Shown: piece by piece, positions 10,619 through 19,688 of the stretch
Numbering within the stretch: position 1 is the first letter of the stretch
Layout of the letters: each line of letters starts with the position of its first letter
DNA from: Asparagopsis taxiformis
Taxonomy: Eukaryota; Rhodophyta; Florideophyceae; Bonnemaisoniales; Bonnemaisoniaceae
Assembly: GCA_030407315.1 (NCBI GenBank)
Contig: JALQPE010001824.1
Coordinates: 1 to 64,000 of the forward strand
DNA: 64,000 bases
Direction: 5' to 3'
The notes under the pieces: model-generated
What the model was told of the DNA's origin: nothing
The model's database searches: none
Seen by the model: the letters and a program-made list of their open reading frames with translations, nothing else
Position numbers and translations under genes: made by a program

Positions 10619-12358
10619 CTATAGCAGGTACTTCTCGGCCAGTTTTTCCATTCTTCCCGCTCCTACTGCCCTGTTCACTACTTCTTCGGACAGCAGTTTG
10701 GCTATTCTTCGCGGTTCGTCAATACCATGGATTAAAACATACGGTACGTAAACTCGCAAACAACCCCACTGTCCCTCTCCATTCCTTACACGTTTCCTCT
10801 GCCCAACAGGCTCCCATTCCACCCGGAAACTCTTCACAACTCCGCTCCTTCGACTTCTTCCCCCCTTGACACATCCACTGCGAACCTCTGAATGAATTGG
10901 GCACACCCCCTCTCGACTCTCAACCTCCATCTTCGAAACGTACTGTCCCTGCACTATTGTGCGATCCCTTCGAACTGCACACAGTGCAGATTGTTCCCTC
11001 CGCAGCGCACAGAACATGCTGCTCCCGAGGCTCATCGATACCGGTCCATTCTCACTATTCCCTCCATCATCCTCACAAAGTGCCGTCCCCAATATTTGCA
11101 GGCTACTCTGTTTCCAAAACCTCTCTTCATTCTCTTTCTCTTCTTCTTTCCCGTCAGTAGTAGACACGTTACGGGTGTGCACAAGCATTTCGCTGCGCTG
11201 CAATAAAGATATTCCTAGCATGTCGGATAGCACAGCAAAGTTGCTGCAAACCACTGTGATCGCTTCGTTTCCAGTTCCATGCATTGCCGAGTGTAAACTG
11301 GGATACACATCGTACAGACCTTCACCGTATAGGTCTATTGTTCCCTTCAGTAACTCTCGGAATATCCCGCTGCACAATGTAGCAGAAACTTGTATCGGAG
11401 AGGTCACGAGATTTCCGCACATCATAGCTCCGTCCACCATACTTGTAGAGAACACGCGACTAGAGCTTCCAGTCGGTATTCGTACAGCCTGTTCTACCAT
11501 CTTCTCCACTCCTCTCCGCATCATCGACAACAGCACCAGACCAACATTATCAACGATGCTGCTGGAACAATTAAACTTCCCAGCGTCCAACAACGACATT
11601 GCATCCTCCAGAACTCGCACCCTGGTCTCCAGCTGGCTCTCATTCGACGTCCTCTGTGCCCTCACTGCTCCATCTTCGGTTTTAACACGCTTGTAATCCG
11701 GCTCCCCAGCTTGCCGGCTATCCTCAGCGCTACTGTAGCTGGACTCCTCCGACAGTTCAATCTCCTCCCCCTCATCGTGACCGTCAACGTTTCCGACAGA
11801 GCATTTTCCTCTGCGCCACGCAGTCGGCTGCTGTCCGGCGCACATAATTCTCCGTCCGAGTAGGAACGTTCCATCATCATATCCCACGCAGGGATATCCC
11901 TTTTCCGGCATTGCATCGTACAGAATCCTGCCTTCAGCGATGATCTCTTCCTCGAATTTCGGCTGCACGCTACCCGAAAATCTCCAAGACCTTACATCCG
12001 AAAACGCCACCTTTCTCCCACCTTGTATAATATGGATCATCATCACCGACGCGCCGTCTCCATCCTTAGCGTCCCCAGATTCCACGACCCCGGGCACGTA
12101 CACTCCACTTTCCCTCTCTACGTCCACGAGGGCTCCTGGTGGAGGAGCTCCCGTGCATACTGGAAACTCTTCGGGGAGGCTCAGTGACACCACCTTCCCG
12201 CCCCACCACATCCCCACACCAGACACCTCAAACCACACCTCGATCCTAGACCCCACTTTCGGCAAGTCTTCGATACCGAGTACCCTCTCTTGGGCACGGT
12301 TCGCAATCGCTTTTTCGCTCTTGCACCTAATCCTCGCTGACTCACGCCTGTTCGTCAT
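10619..12358 (-). CDS. Gene B: 579-aa protein with Tudor/agenet-like N-terminus
   Basis: Intact open frame with its ATG at 12358, convergent with gene A. Residues about 33-65 (VGSRIEVWFEV, then GMWWGGKVVS) look like a Tudor/agenet-type beta-barrel, and a further stretch, ALVDVERESGVYVPGVV, may continue it or form a repeat. An acidic Ser/Glu-rich linker is followed by KRVKTED, a possible nuclear signal, and by a helical C-terminal region with a Cys cluster (VCPIH...GC). The domain call rests on pattern only. No equivalent follows the second copy of gene A, so B was either lost there or was not part of the duplicated unit. Confidence 0.65.
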   Translation of the reverse strand: MTNRRESARIRCKSEKAIANRAQERVLGIEDLPKVGSRIEVWFEVSGVGMWWGGKVVSLSLPEEFPVCTGAPPPGALVDVERESGVYVPGVVESGDAKDGDGASVMMIHIIQGGRKVAFSDVRSWRFSGSVQPKFEEEIIAEGRILYDAMPEKGYPCVGYDDGTFLLGRRIMCAGQQPTAWRRGKCSVGNVDGHDEGEEIELSEESSYSSAEDSRQAGEPDYKRVKTEDGAVRAQRTSNESQLETRVRVLEDAMSLLDAGKFNCSSSIVDNVGLVLLSMMRRGVEKMVEQAVRIPTGSSSRVFSTSMVDGAMMCGNLVTSPIQVSATLCSGIFRELLKGTIDLYGEGLYDVYPSLHSAMHGTGNEAITVVCSNFAVLSDMLGISLLQRSEMLVHTRNVSTTDGKEEEKENEERFWKQSSLQILGTALCEDDGGNSENGPVSMSLGSSMFCALRREQSALCAVRRDRTIVQGQYVSKMEVESREGVCPIHSEVRSGCVKGGRSRRSGVVKSFRVEWEPVGQRKRVRNGEGQWGCLRVYVPYVLIHGIDEPRRIAKLLSEEVVNRAVGAGRMEKLAEKYLL

Positions 12359-12733
12359 GATTCCCCTTCCAAATTAGTTGTAATACTAGAGAAGACGACA
12401 ATTTAACAATGTAGTTGATGCAATACCATCTTTTCACTACGGCGATACAGCCTAATATATGTGTACATACTCATGATGAATCATCTACTCCGTAACGTCA
12501 TTGCGTTTACCACGAAATGGCATGACTCGCTGATCGATTCTCATACTCAACTTACTCGAGCAAAACTCAATCCGGCATGTCAACCAGCCCGGATTGCGAT
12601 TCCGACCATTTTTAAATTCAATTTTTCTTCACATTCCCTTTTAATTACCCATTATAGCTCCCGATCAAACTACATTTCGTGATTGGTAGTTCAGATTAAT
12701 TTGGCTGATCCTCAGCTACTTCCCTCTCGAGAG

Positions 12734-12742
12734 TATATATAG
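12734..12742 (+). promoter_or_regulatory. TATA box, array unit 1
   Basis: TATATATAG follows CCCTCTCGAGAG and lies about 47 bp before the unit-1 hairpin arm. Confidence 0.45.
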
Positions 12743-12780
12743 TGTCTTTGGCTCCAGCGACCCGTACGGACGGGCCGGTT

Positions 12781-12859
12781 CGGTCGATGCAGACCCATAC
12801 GCCAAACGTGAACAAGACCCGTCTGGTTCTCGCATGCCATATGGGTTTGCATCGACCGA
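12781..12859. repeat. Hairpin of array unit 1
   Basis: Arms of about 39 bp pair at about 31 positions, starting CGGTCGATGCA and closing TGCATCGACCG. The central part (ACAAGACC..GTCTGGTTCT) resembles the cores of units 3 and 4. Confidence 0.75.
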
Positions 12860-13100
12860 GCGGGCACAGCGGTTGTTCAAAATCGATCTTGGTAAGTAGA
12901 AGAAGTCAGGTTGTTACTAGACTTACTCGAGCAAAACTCAATCCGGCATGTCAACCAGCCCGGATTGCGATTCTGACCATTTCTAACTCCAATTTTTTCA
13001 CATTCGCTTCTAATTACCCATTATAGCTCCCAATTAAACTACATTTCGTGATTGGTAATTCAGATTAATTTTGCAGATCCTCAGCCCCTTCCCTCAAGAG

Positions 13101-13109
13101 TATATGTAG
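13101..13109 (+). promoter_or_regulatory. TATA-like box, array unit 2
   Basis: TATATGTAG at the position equivalent to the unit-1 TATA box. Confidence 0.35.
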
Positions 13110-13160
13110 TGCCTTTGGCTCCAGCGACCCTTACGCCCGCTTGCACCGATGTGCAGATAT

Positions 13161-13230
13161 GCAGATTATGACTGCGATGCGAAGCCATTTCCTGATCAGG
13201 AAATGGCTTCGCATCTCGGTCGTAATCTGC
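13161..13230. repeat. Hairpin of array unit 2
   Basis: Two 35-bp arms meet with no loop (CCTGA/TCAGG) and match at 32 of 35 positions. The left arm matches single-copy sequence at about 14437-14473 and 21583-21622, where no inverted partner follows, so this hairpin arose by inverted duplication of that sequence. Confidence 0.8.
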
Positions 13231-13575
13231 TGTACAATAGGTCGAACTATAGGTATACAGTATACTCTACAACGTCAATCCCTCCACTCTTCATTTTAAT
13301 TCCCGCATTCACTACGGCCCCTCGGTAGTTAAAAATCGATCTTGATAACTGGAAGAATTCTGGTGGTTTCCAGACTTACTCGAGCAAAACTCAATTCGGC
13401 ATGTCAACCAGCCCGGATTGCGATTCCGACCATTTTTAACTCCAATTTTTTTCAATTTTTCATATTCGCTTCTAATTACCCATTATAGCTCCCAATCACA
13501 CGTGTGTAGTACTCCATTTCGTGATTGGTAGTTCAGATTAATTTCGCTGATCCTCAGCCACTTCCCTCTCGAGAG

Positions 13576-13584
13576 TATATATAG
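13576..13584 (+). promoter_or_regulatory. TATA box, array unit 3
   Basis: TATATATAG after CCCTCTCGAGAG, about 57 bp before the unit-3 hairpin. Confidence 0.45.
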
Positions 13585-13632
13585 TTTCTCTGGCTACGAC
13601 CCTTACGCCGGCGTACGGGTGCTTTCAAACGG

Positions 13633-13730
13633 ACCCGTTCGCACACACCGGATCCCTACGCAAAGCGCGACGAACCAAACGGGTCTGGTTCGTCGCGTTT
13701 GGCGTACGGATCCGGTGTGTGCGAACGGGC
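13633..13730. repeat. Hairpin of array unit 3
   Basis: Arms of about 47 bp match at about 42 positions (CCCGTTCGCACACACCGGAT and its complement) around a short GGG-containing loop. Confidence 0.8.
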
Positions 13731-14045
13731 ATAGGGGTAGTTCAAAATCGATCTTGGTAAGTAGAAGAATTCCGGTTGTTTCTAGATTTACTCGAGCAAA
13801 ACTCAATCCGGCATGTCAACCAGCCCGGATTGCGATTCCGACCATTTCTAACTCCAATTTTTTCTTCATATTCGCGTCCAATTACCCATTATAGCTCCCG
13901 ATCAAACTACATTTCGTGATTGGTAATTCAGACTAATTTTGTGGATCCTCTACCACTTCCCTCTACAGATTGTATAGTGAATGACAGGTACTACTGCGGC
14001 AAGGTCCCATACGTAAATTGAGTCTCTGGCTACAACGAACCCTAT

Positions 14046-14143
14046 GCCCGCTCGCATGCACCCGATCCATATGCGAAGCGGGACGAACCAGACGGGTCTG
14101 GTTCGTCTCTTTTTGCATACGGATCGGGTGCATGCGAGCGGGC
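14046..14143. repeat. Hairpin of array unit 4
   Basis: Arms of 48 bp match at about 43 positions (GCCCGCTCGCATGCACCCGA and its complement) around a 2-nt centre. The outer stem differs from units 1-3 but remains complementary. The TATA box of this unit is degraded (ATTGTATAGTG near 13970), and about 50 bp is inserted before the hairpin. Confidence 0.8.
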
Positions 14144-14225
14144 GTAAGGGTCGTTCAAAATCGATCTTGGTAACCGGCAGAATTCCGGTTCTACGGATTC
14201 GTATGCATACGCGGTTGAAGTATTA

Positions 14226-14425
14226 GCATTCCAATACTTCAGGTGCTTACGTCCCAAAGCATGACAGACTATAGTCTGTCATGTTTGGGGGCGTACGCAT
14301 GACAGACTATAGTCTGTCATGTTTGGGGGCGTACGCATGACAGACTATAGTCTGTCATGTTTGGGGGCGTACGCATGACAGACTATAGTCTGTCATGTTT
14401 GGGGGCGTATGAAGTATTGGAATGC
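14226..14425. repeat. Four tandem 38-bp units, each with a perfect 22-bp palindrome, inside 15-bp inverted ends
   Basis: ATGACAGACTA followed by its exact reverse complement starts at 14261, 14299, 14337 and 14375, joined by GTTTGGGGGCGTACGC. The block is bounded by GCATTCCAATACTTC and GAAGTATTGGAATGC. The related locus near 21557-21572 lacks the insertion and reads straight through GAAGTAGTGGAATGC, so that end of the repeat is native sequence. Confidence 0.85.
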
Positions 14426-14753
14426 CAATCTGCAGATATGAAGATTATGACCGCGACGCCAAACCATTTCCTGACCTTCTGTACAATGTCAATCCCTCCA
14501 CTCTTCATTGTAATTCCCGCGTTCACTACGGCCCCATCGCCCAATTGACCTCCCTTCCAGCACTACCATACTATACTACCTATCAATTTTTTCCTAGCTT
14601 TCATCTTCTCACCTACCTCAACATAGGAAATTTCCCTCGTCCACAGCAACGCCAGAGTATATTCCAAGAAACAATTTCATACATGCACCTAGCCTACAAG
14701 TAGCTCACCTTAAGACATTGCCCATGCGTAAGTTCATTTCCATCATGTCCCAA
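14426..14753. other. Intergenic, duplicated at 21573-21895
   Basis: No gene. This stretch is clearly alignable with 21573-21895 and belongs to a duplicated block. Confidence 0.6.
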
Positions 14754-15186
14754 ATTACACCTACTGTAATGGAACCACCAAAACCAGTGAAACCAGCCTC
14801 CCAAACCAGTCCATGCACTGGTTTAAACCACCCTCCGTACTGTACCCGTCGCTGGTTTGCCATTCCCGTCATTCCATAGCTGAAATTAGTAATTTCAATG
14901 GTTTTTTTCCACCCACCGCCGGCCGCCAGCGTATGGACGGGCGCAAATCTAAAACCATCAAAAAAATCATGCCCAACTACAGTACAGAACCAGCCTTTCA
15001 GCCTGGCCTGGCCAATGCTTTTCTCTGGTTTTTTTCCATCCCATTTCTCTACTGTATCCAGCCACGTCGCGTGGTTTTTTTCCAGTAAAATTTCCAAATT
15101 TTGCTCTGGCCGGCTATTCCATCCAAATCTACTGGTTCAAACCAGTGAAATCAATGGTTTTCTCAAAAATTGCTCATGCTGTGCAT
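14754..15186. repeat. AACCAG/CTGGTT-rich element, left part
   Basis: AACCAG and CTGGTT words in both orientations recur through about 430 bp, ending at TTGCTCATGCTGTGC (15172-15186). A second copy lies at about 21895-22325. Dense short subterminal repeats in both orientations are typical of transposase-binding regions of DNA transposons, but no transposase can be assigned from this copy alone. Confidence 0.65.
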
Positions 15187-15310
15187 CGTATCGAACTTCA
15201 CGAAGAAGGATCGAGAGTTGCCGAAGGGCGCGACGAGTGCCTACGCGGTACGCTCCCCGTAGGGGATCGTCCCTCTCAAGCGTGAGGGTGGCGAAGCCCT
15301 CGCAAAGGTT

Positions 15311-16499
15311 TTGAACCTATCGATTGGTGACGCGACGACACGGACGAACGCTAACGGGTTGGGTGACGAAATGACCGACCCGCTGGTCAACGAAAAAGGG
15401 AACGACCCCGCCGCGGATTGGCAGTCGACATTCGATTTGTCGCACCTCAACGACGAGTATTTACGAAAGCGCATCCACGAGATGCTCGAAACACATTCGT
15501 CAATTTGGACGAGTGGTCGCCTCGGCCCAACGCTACGGAACATCGAATCGAACTCGAACCGGGCACGCGGCCCATACGCTCAATGCCCTATCGACAGGGA
15601 CCGGCTCTACGTACGATAGCCGAGGAGCAAATTACGGAGATGCTCAACGAAGGGGTTATCGAACCCGCGTCCAGCGAATGGGCGTCGCCAATCGTGTTGG
15701 TGCCGAAGAATGACGGATCCTTACGTTTCTGTGTCGATTACAGACGTTTGAACGCGAAAATGATCGCTGATTCGTACCCGCTTCCTCGCCTGGAAGACTG
15801 CCTCAATTCGTTGGGCGACGCAGCCATATTCACGACACTCGACTGTAACGCCGGTTACTAGCTGTGCCCGTCTCCGCCGAGGACCGTGATAAGACAACGT
15901 TTACGTCTTTCATGGGAACGTATCGCTACGTGTGAATGCCATTCGGGCTACGAAATGCCCCCGCTACGTTTCAGCGGACTTTGGACATCATCCTCTCCGG
16001 AGTACGTTGGCAATCTTGCCTGGTTTACTTAGACGACGTAATCGTCTTTTCGAAAGACCTCGAGTCCCATCTGGGTCACGTTGACCGCGTATTTTCAGTG
16101 CTACGCGCAGCAGGAGTAACGTTGAAGCTCGCGAATTGCTCGTTCTTTCAACCGCGAGTTGACTACCTGGGGCACGTGATCACCCCAGGAAAACTGCACG
16201 TCGCAGTCCGAAGCAAAGAAGCCTTTCGTACGGCAACGTTCCCGCGGGATAAGACGCAATGTCGATCGTTTTTGGGCGCTTCCAGCGTTTACCGCCGTTT
16301 CGTAAAGGCGTACGCCGAGATCGCTCGGCCACTCAACACGATGTTGAAGAAGGACGCTGCCCCCGAATGGACGAACCCAACCGACGAGCAAACGAGCGTG
16401 TTCGAAACGTTAAAGTCGATACTGGTGTCGCCACCAGTGTTGCAACTTCCGAAGGCGGGGCGTCCGTTCATGATCGATTCCGACGCGTCAATTTATCAG
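15311..16499 (+). pseudogene. Ty3/Gypsy reverse transcriptase fragment
   Basis: The fragment runs through three frames. Typical Gypsy RT motifs are visible: WASPIVLVPKNDGSLRFCVDYRRLN and a DYRRLNA core near 15685-15755, MPFGLRNAPATFQR at 15936 and YLDDVIVFSK at 16027, followed by FLGASSVYRRF and the start of RNase H (FMIDSDAS), where it stops. Two stop codons fall where tryptophan is usual (Y*..., 15858-15860, and YRYV*MPFG, 15933-15935). Gag, protease, integrase and LTRs are absent. It is enclosed between the two AACCAG repeat segments, whose inner edges carry the inverted pair TTGCTCATGCTGTGC / GCACAGCATGAGCAA, so it looks like a fragment captured by or inserted into that element. Confidence 0.85.
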
Positions 16500-16985
16500 C
16501 TGGCACAGCATGAGCAAAAATGGCTATTTTTCCTGCCCAGAAATTAGTTCGTACAGTGGTGAGAAACCAGGCCACGTCGCTGGTTAAAACGATCCCCAAC
16601 TTCTGGATAAGCCCCATCGAATGTTTTAGTAAATTTGCTGGTGAAATTCCAGTGCTTGTACAGTACGAGTGGCCTGGTTGAAAACCAGTGGTTTGGATGG
16701 TTTGGCCAGGGGGTACTGGTTTGCACCAGGCCACGGCGGTGGGTCGAACAGTGGTTATGATCCAGCGTACTGTGCTGGTTAATTTCAGGAGGTGATCTGG
16801 ATTTTGACCAGCCAATGAAGTGGAGTATATCAGTTTTGGTGATGGAATATGACCAGAGGGTAGGCTGGTTGTTGGTACAGTGAGTGCTGGTTGGAAAACA
16901 GCACATCAGCTGGTTGAAACCAGCCTACCCACTGGTTTTCAACCAGACCTGACACTGGTTTGAAGCAGTCGAAAGACTGGAATAA
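16500..16985. repeat. AACCAG/CTGGTT-rich element, right part
   Basis: Begins with GCACAGCATGAGCAA (about 16503-16517), the inverse of the inner edge of the left part, and carries many CTGGTT/AACCAG words up to about 16965. Together with 14754-15186 it frames the Gypsy fragment. Confidence 0.6.
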
Positions 16986-18337
16986 TTCCATCGTCTGAAG
17001 TAGATTCTACCAATGTATACACAGTTTTTTCCACCATATTGTATGGATTTTTGTTGCAGTGTAATGGTTGCGAACCAGCAGTATAGGTGTATTGTAGTAC
17101 TGATTTGACTGGTATAGTACCATCAAAGAAGGGGGTTGAAGGGCGGAAAGGACGGGAAATTTACCACCGGACGGGACGGAATGGATAGGGTGGGACGCTG
17201 GCTTTCGGCGGTTGGGAGACGCCACTATTCTAATCATAGGATCTATAGGATGGGAAGGGTAGGACAGATTAGAACTGAACATATGATAGATTGGTCATGT
17301 CGACCAGAATTACATCTTCTTCCTGGTAGGGAAGGAGACTGCAAGTTTATTTTGAAAGAGCTCTGAATTAAACTATTGATAGTGCTACCATTACAACTCT
17401 ACAGAACTGCTATCTGTGTACTACGAACTATGAACAACTAAGGCCTATTTCGGAGTAGAGTAGAGACGAAATGAAGTATGGAAATGATCAATAGAGGAAA
17501 AAGCTAGAAATTGAAATGAACCCATAGCGGTTGAAGAGGAGGTGAAAATAAGTACCGAAAGGGGAGCGGAAGGGGAGAATGAGAAGAAAGAACCGAAGTA
17601 TGGGGGAGAGAGAAAATCTGTTAGTATTTGTTGTAGCGTCCAAGTCAGAGTAGAGACGGAGAACTTACATGGGAAGGGGGAGGGAATTGAGAAAGCAGAA
17701 GGGGATCTCCTAACTATGCTGCTAACCATGAAATGGGCGCGATCGTTCTTTGCATTCCATAGAATGCGAAGCACATTATCACCCAGGGTTTCCGTTCTCT
17801 ACTGACAGGATAGTAGAGAACGGCAAAACTGGGTGATAACGTGAGAGAGTGACGAGAAGAGTGGAAAAGAGTGACGGTAGGCGCTCAAATGTCGACAGAA
17901 GGTGCCCGTGGCGGTCAGAAAAGACGCTTGGCATGACGCTTGGCGAAACTAAAGCGCGCACTTTTTTCTATTTCAAAAAATCGCGGACAATTGTGCCGCA
18001 CAGCAGAAGAAGACGTCCAAGATGGCAACGAGACCTACAACGCACCATGCGCCGTGTGTATTGTGGAAGAAAAATTATGTTGAATGAATAGGAATGACGT
18101 CAGAAGGATGAAGTCGAAAGGATGCAGTATGGAAAAAATGTAGAGAGGGATGTACAAGTAGTTGCTAGAAAGTATAAGAAGAGATTAGAGTGTAGGTACG
18201 TATAGGTTCAATGATTCGTTAACAGTGAACAGAGCAGAAGAGACGTTGAGGTAAAGATTTGATGTTTTGTGAGGTGGGAAGAGTAGAAAAGGGAAGATAG
18301 ATTCTTTATTGTATGGAATATTAGTAGTAGAAGAAAG
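16986..18337. other. Intergenic, purine-rich on the + strand
   Basis: Several open frames up to about 90 codons have no domain I recognise and biased A/G composition. No gene is called, apart from the hairpin at 17776-17839. Confidence 0.4.
17776..17839. repeat. Isolated 28-bp-arm hairpin
   Basis: TTATCACCCAG...CGTTCTCTACT pairs with AGTAGAGAACG...CTGGGTGATAA, 25 of 28 positions matching, with an 8-nt loop. Confidence 0.75.
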
Positions 18338-18955
18338 CTAGCCAGCCTTGGGAGGGTATCTATGTTCTCTAGTGATGATAGAAAAAGATCCACCATCGAG
18401 GAAAGATGGACCACCATGTGTCATAGAACGAGTTGTAAAGTTGATAGAGCATAGTTCAGGAGTACAGTTGTGGATGGGACAGACTTTTCGAACACCTGCG
18501 GTAAGAGGCAGAAACCAGCTTCCCATGAGATTCTGTACCTCGCATTCTCCAGATTCATACTTTGGGACAGGATAGACTAGCGCACATGGATGTAGAGGAT
18601 ATGAAACGGTATCGGAAGCAGTAGTCTGATTGGTTCTCTGTTCTGGAAGAAATACTTCCAGGACTATCCAGAGTGTAGGACAAGATGACTTCGAAAGAAC
18701 AGGAGTCGAAGACAGAAACCGGTAGCACGCCCGAAGGACAGACCCCTTTGTGACCTCCTCAGGTTTAGAGCAATCACGGAAAGCAGAAGTACTGGAGGTA
18801 CCGGATGTTTGGTCAGAAGAGGTCCACCGGGCGCCTTTGGCGAGATACCCGAGAATGGATGAGAAGTAGTTTTGCTTGCTCATTCGTAAACAGCTGTAGA
18901 ACTGGAGAGCTTCACCGTCACCCAAGAGTAGTGGTTGTATAGGGAGGAGAAGCAC
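18338..18955 (-). CDS. Open frame of 205 codons, unknown
   Basis: The frame is intact and Cys/Ser-rich, with a VCPIHNC segment that faintly recalls the VCPIH segment near the C-terminus of gene B. No signal peptide or clear domain is seen, and the start (ATG at 18955) has no supporting homologue. It could be a diverged fragment of a B-like gene lying upstream of the broken gene A copy, or a chance frame. Confidence 0.3.
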   Translation of the reverse strand: MLLLPIQPLLLGDGEALQFYSCLRMSKQNYFSSILGYLAKGARWTSSDQTSGTSSTSAFRDCSKPEEVTKGSVLRACYRFLSSTPVLSKSSCPTLWIVLEVFLPEQRTNQTTASDTVSYPLHPCALVYPVPKYESGECEVQNLMGSWFLPLTAGVRKVCPIHNCTPELCSINFTTRSMTHGGPSFLDGGSFSIITREHRYPPKAG

Positions 18956-18990
18956 GGGTGGAAGGATGTTCGAAGATGATTGAGAAATGG

Positions 18991-19026
18991 GTCAACGATA
19001 GTGTACCATGGTGCACTATCGTTGAC
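18991..19026. repeat. 36-bp near-perfect palindrome
   Basis: GTCAACGATAGTGTACCA is followed at once by its reverse complement with one mismatch. It has no loop. Confidence 0.8.
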
Positions 19027-19175
19027 TTACTTCACTAAAAAACCAATTGGTTTTCTTATATCTTAAGTTACCATATTGGATACTAGTTTCCCTGAGACAC
19101 ACGCATGTCCAGGAAGACGAAGAGAGAGGCTATACCCCGTTCTGAGCCTCCTGAGGCCGGTTTTTCATACTCGAC

Positions 19176-19236
19176 TTAGTCGAGCAAAACTCAATCCGGG
19201 TACCAAACTAGTCCGGATTGAGTTTTGCTCGACCAA
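19176..19236. repeat. CTCGAGCAA-family hairpin
   Basis: Arms AGTCGAGCAAAACTCAATCC and complement. It is flanked by TTTCATACTCGAC on the left and GGTATGACAAATTT on the right, the terminal motif of the family. Confidence 0.8.
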
Positions 19237-19288
19237 TTCCGGTATGACAAATTTTTTGACCCCCCATGGAATTTGCTCTAGTTTCCAA

Positions 19289-19454
19289 ATATGGTACTAA
19301 TTACATTGTAATTGAAGTAATTGCAATAGAGGGTCAATTTCAACTACTAATTACGGAAAGTAATTATCTCGCCAGCGAGGCGATCTCGAGATTCTAATCT
19401 GCTCCAAAAAATGTAATTTCAATTACTTCAACTACACTGTAATTACTAACATAT
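19289..19454. repeat. AT-rich MITE with GTAATTAC ends
   Basis: Inverted ends of about 40 bp: ATATGGTACTAATTACATTG at the left and the inverse of ATATGTTAGTAATTACAGTG at the right. It sits between two inverted arms (19245-19288 and 19455-19500) of a larger palindrome whose outer parts are the hairpins at 19176 and 19508, so it appears nested in an older element. Confidence 0.65.
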
Positions 19455-19507
19455 TTGTAAACTAGTGTGAAATTCACACGGGGTTAAAAAGTTTTGCCAT
19501 ACTGGAA

Positions 19508-19565
19508 TTGGTCGAGCAAAACTCAATATGGAAATCAAGCAACGCCGGATTGAGTATTGCCAAAC
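19508..19565. repeat. Degraded CTCGAGCAA-family hairpin
   Basis: TTGGTCGAGCAAAACTCAAT and an imperfect partner GGATTGAGTATTGCCAAAC. It is preceded by GCCATACTGGAA, and lies upstream of the gene A copy as a similar cluster lies upstream of gene A. Confidence 0.7.
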
Positions 19566-19688
19566 TGGTGTTTGGTCTGTAACGTCCATCCATAATTACC
19601 CACAACATGTCTACTAGTCCTCCAGCCTCACCCGCTTTGGAAACGACGCCTATTCTCTTTGCCCCTCTGCACATCGTACAATTCCCTC

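Larger units (their letters stand above)
12551..14195. repeat. Tandem array of four 370-450-bp units, each with its own hairpin
   Basis: Units start at about 12551, 12922, 13375 and 13786. Each begins ACTCGAGCAAAACTCAA, runs through a conserved AT-rich stretch (ATTACCCATTATAGCTCC; ACATTTCGTGATTGGTA) and a TATA-like box, then holds a long near-perfect palindrome. Each closes with TTCAAAATCGATCTTGG (A instead of the second C and T for G in unit 2) followed by GTAAGTAG, GATAACTGG or GTAACCGG. The flanks are conserved among units while the hairpin arms differ. Interpretation is open: foldback transposon array or hairpin-RNA transcription units. Confidence 0.8.

Noticed and set aside
10892..11863. 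Plus-strand frames opposite gene B
   Set aside because: Antisense shadows; the minus frame is continuous for 579 codons.
12551..14195. CRISPR-like array
   Set aside because: The repeats are 370-450 bp with promoter-like parts and foldback inserts, and the context is eukaryotic.
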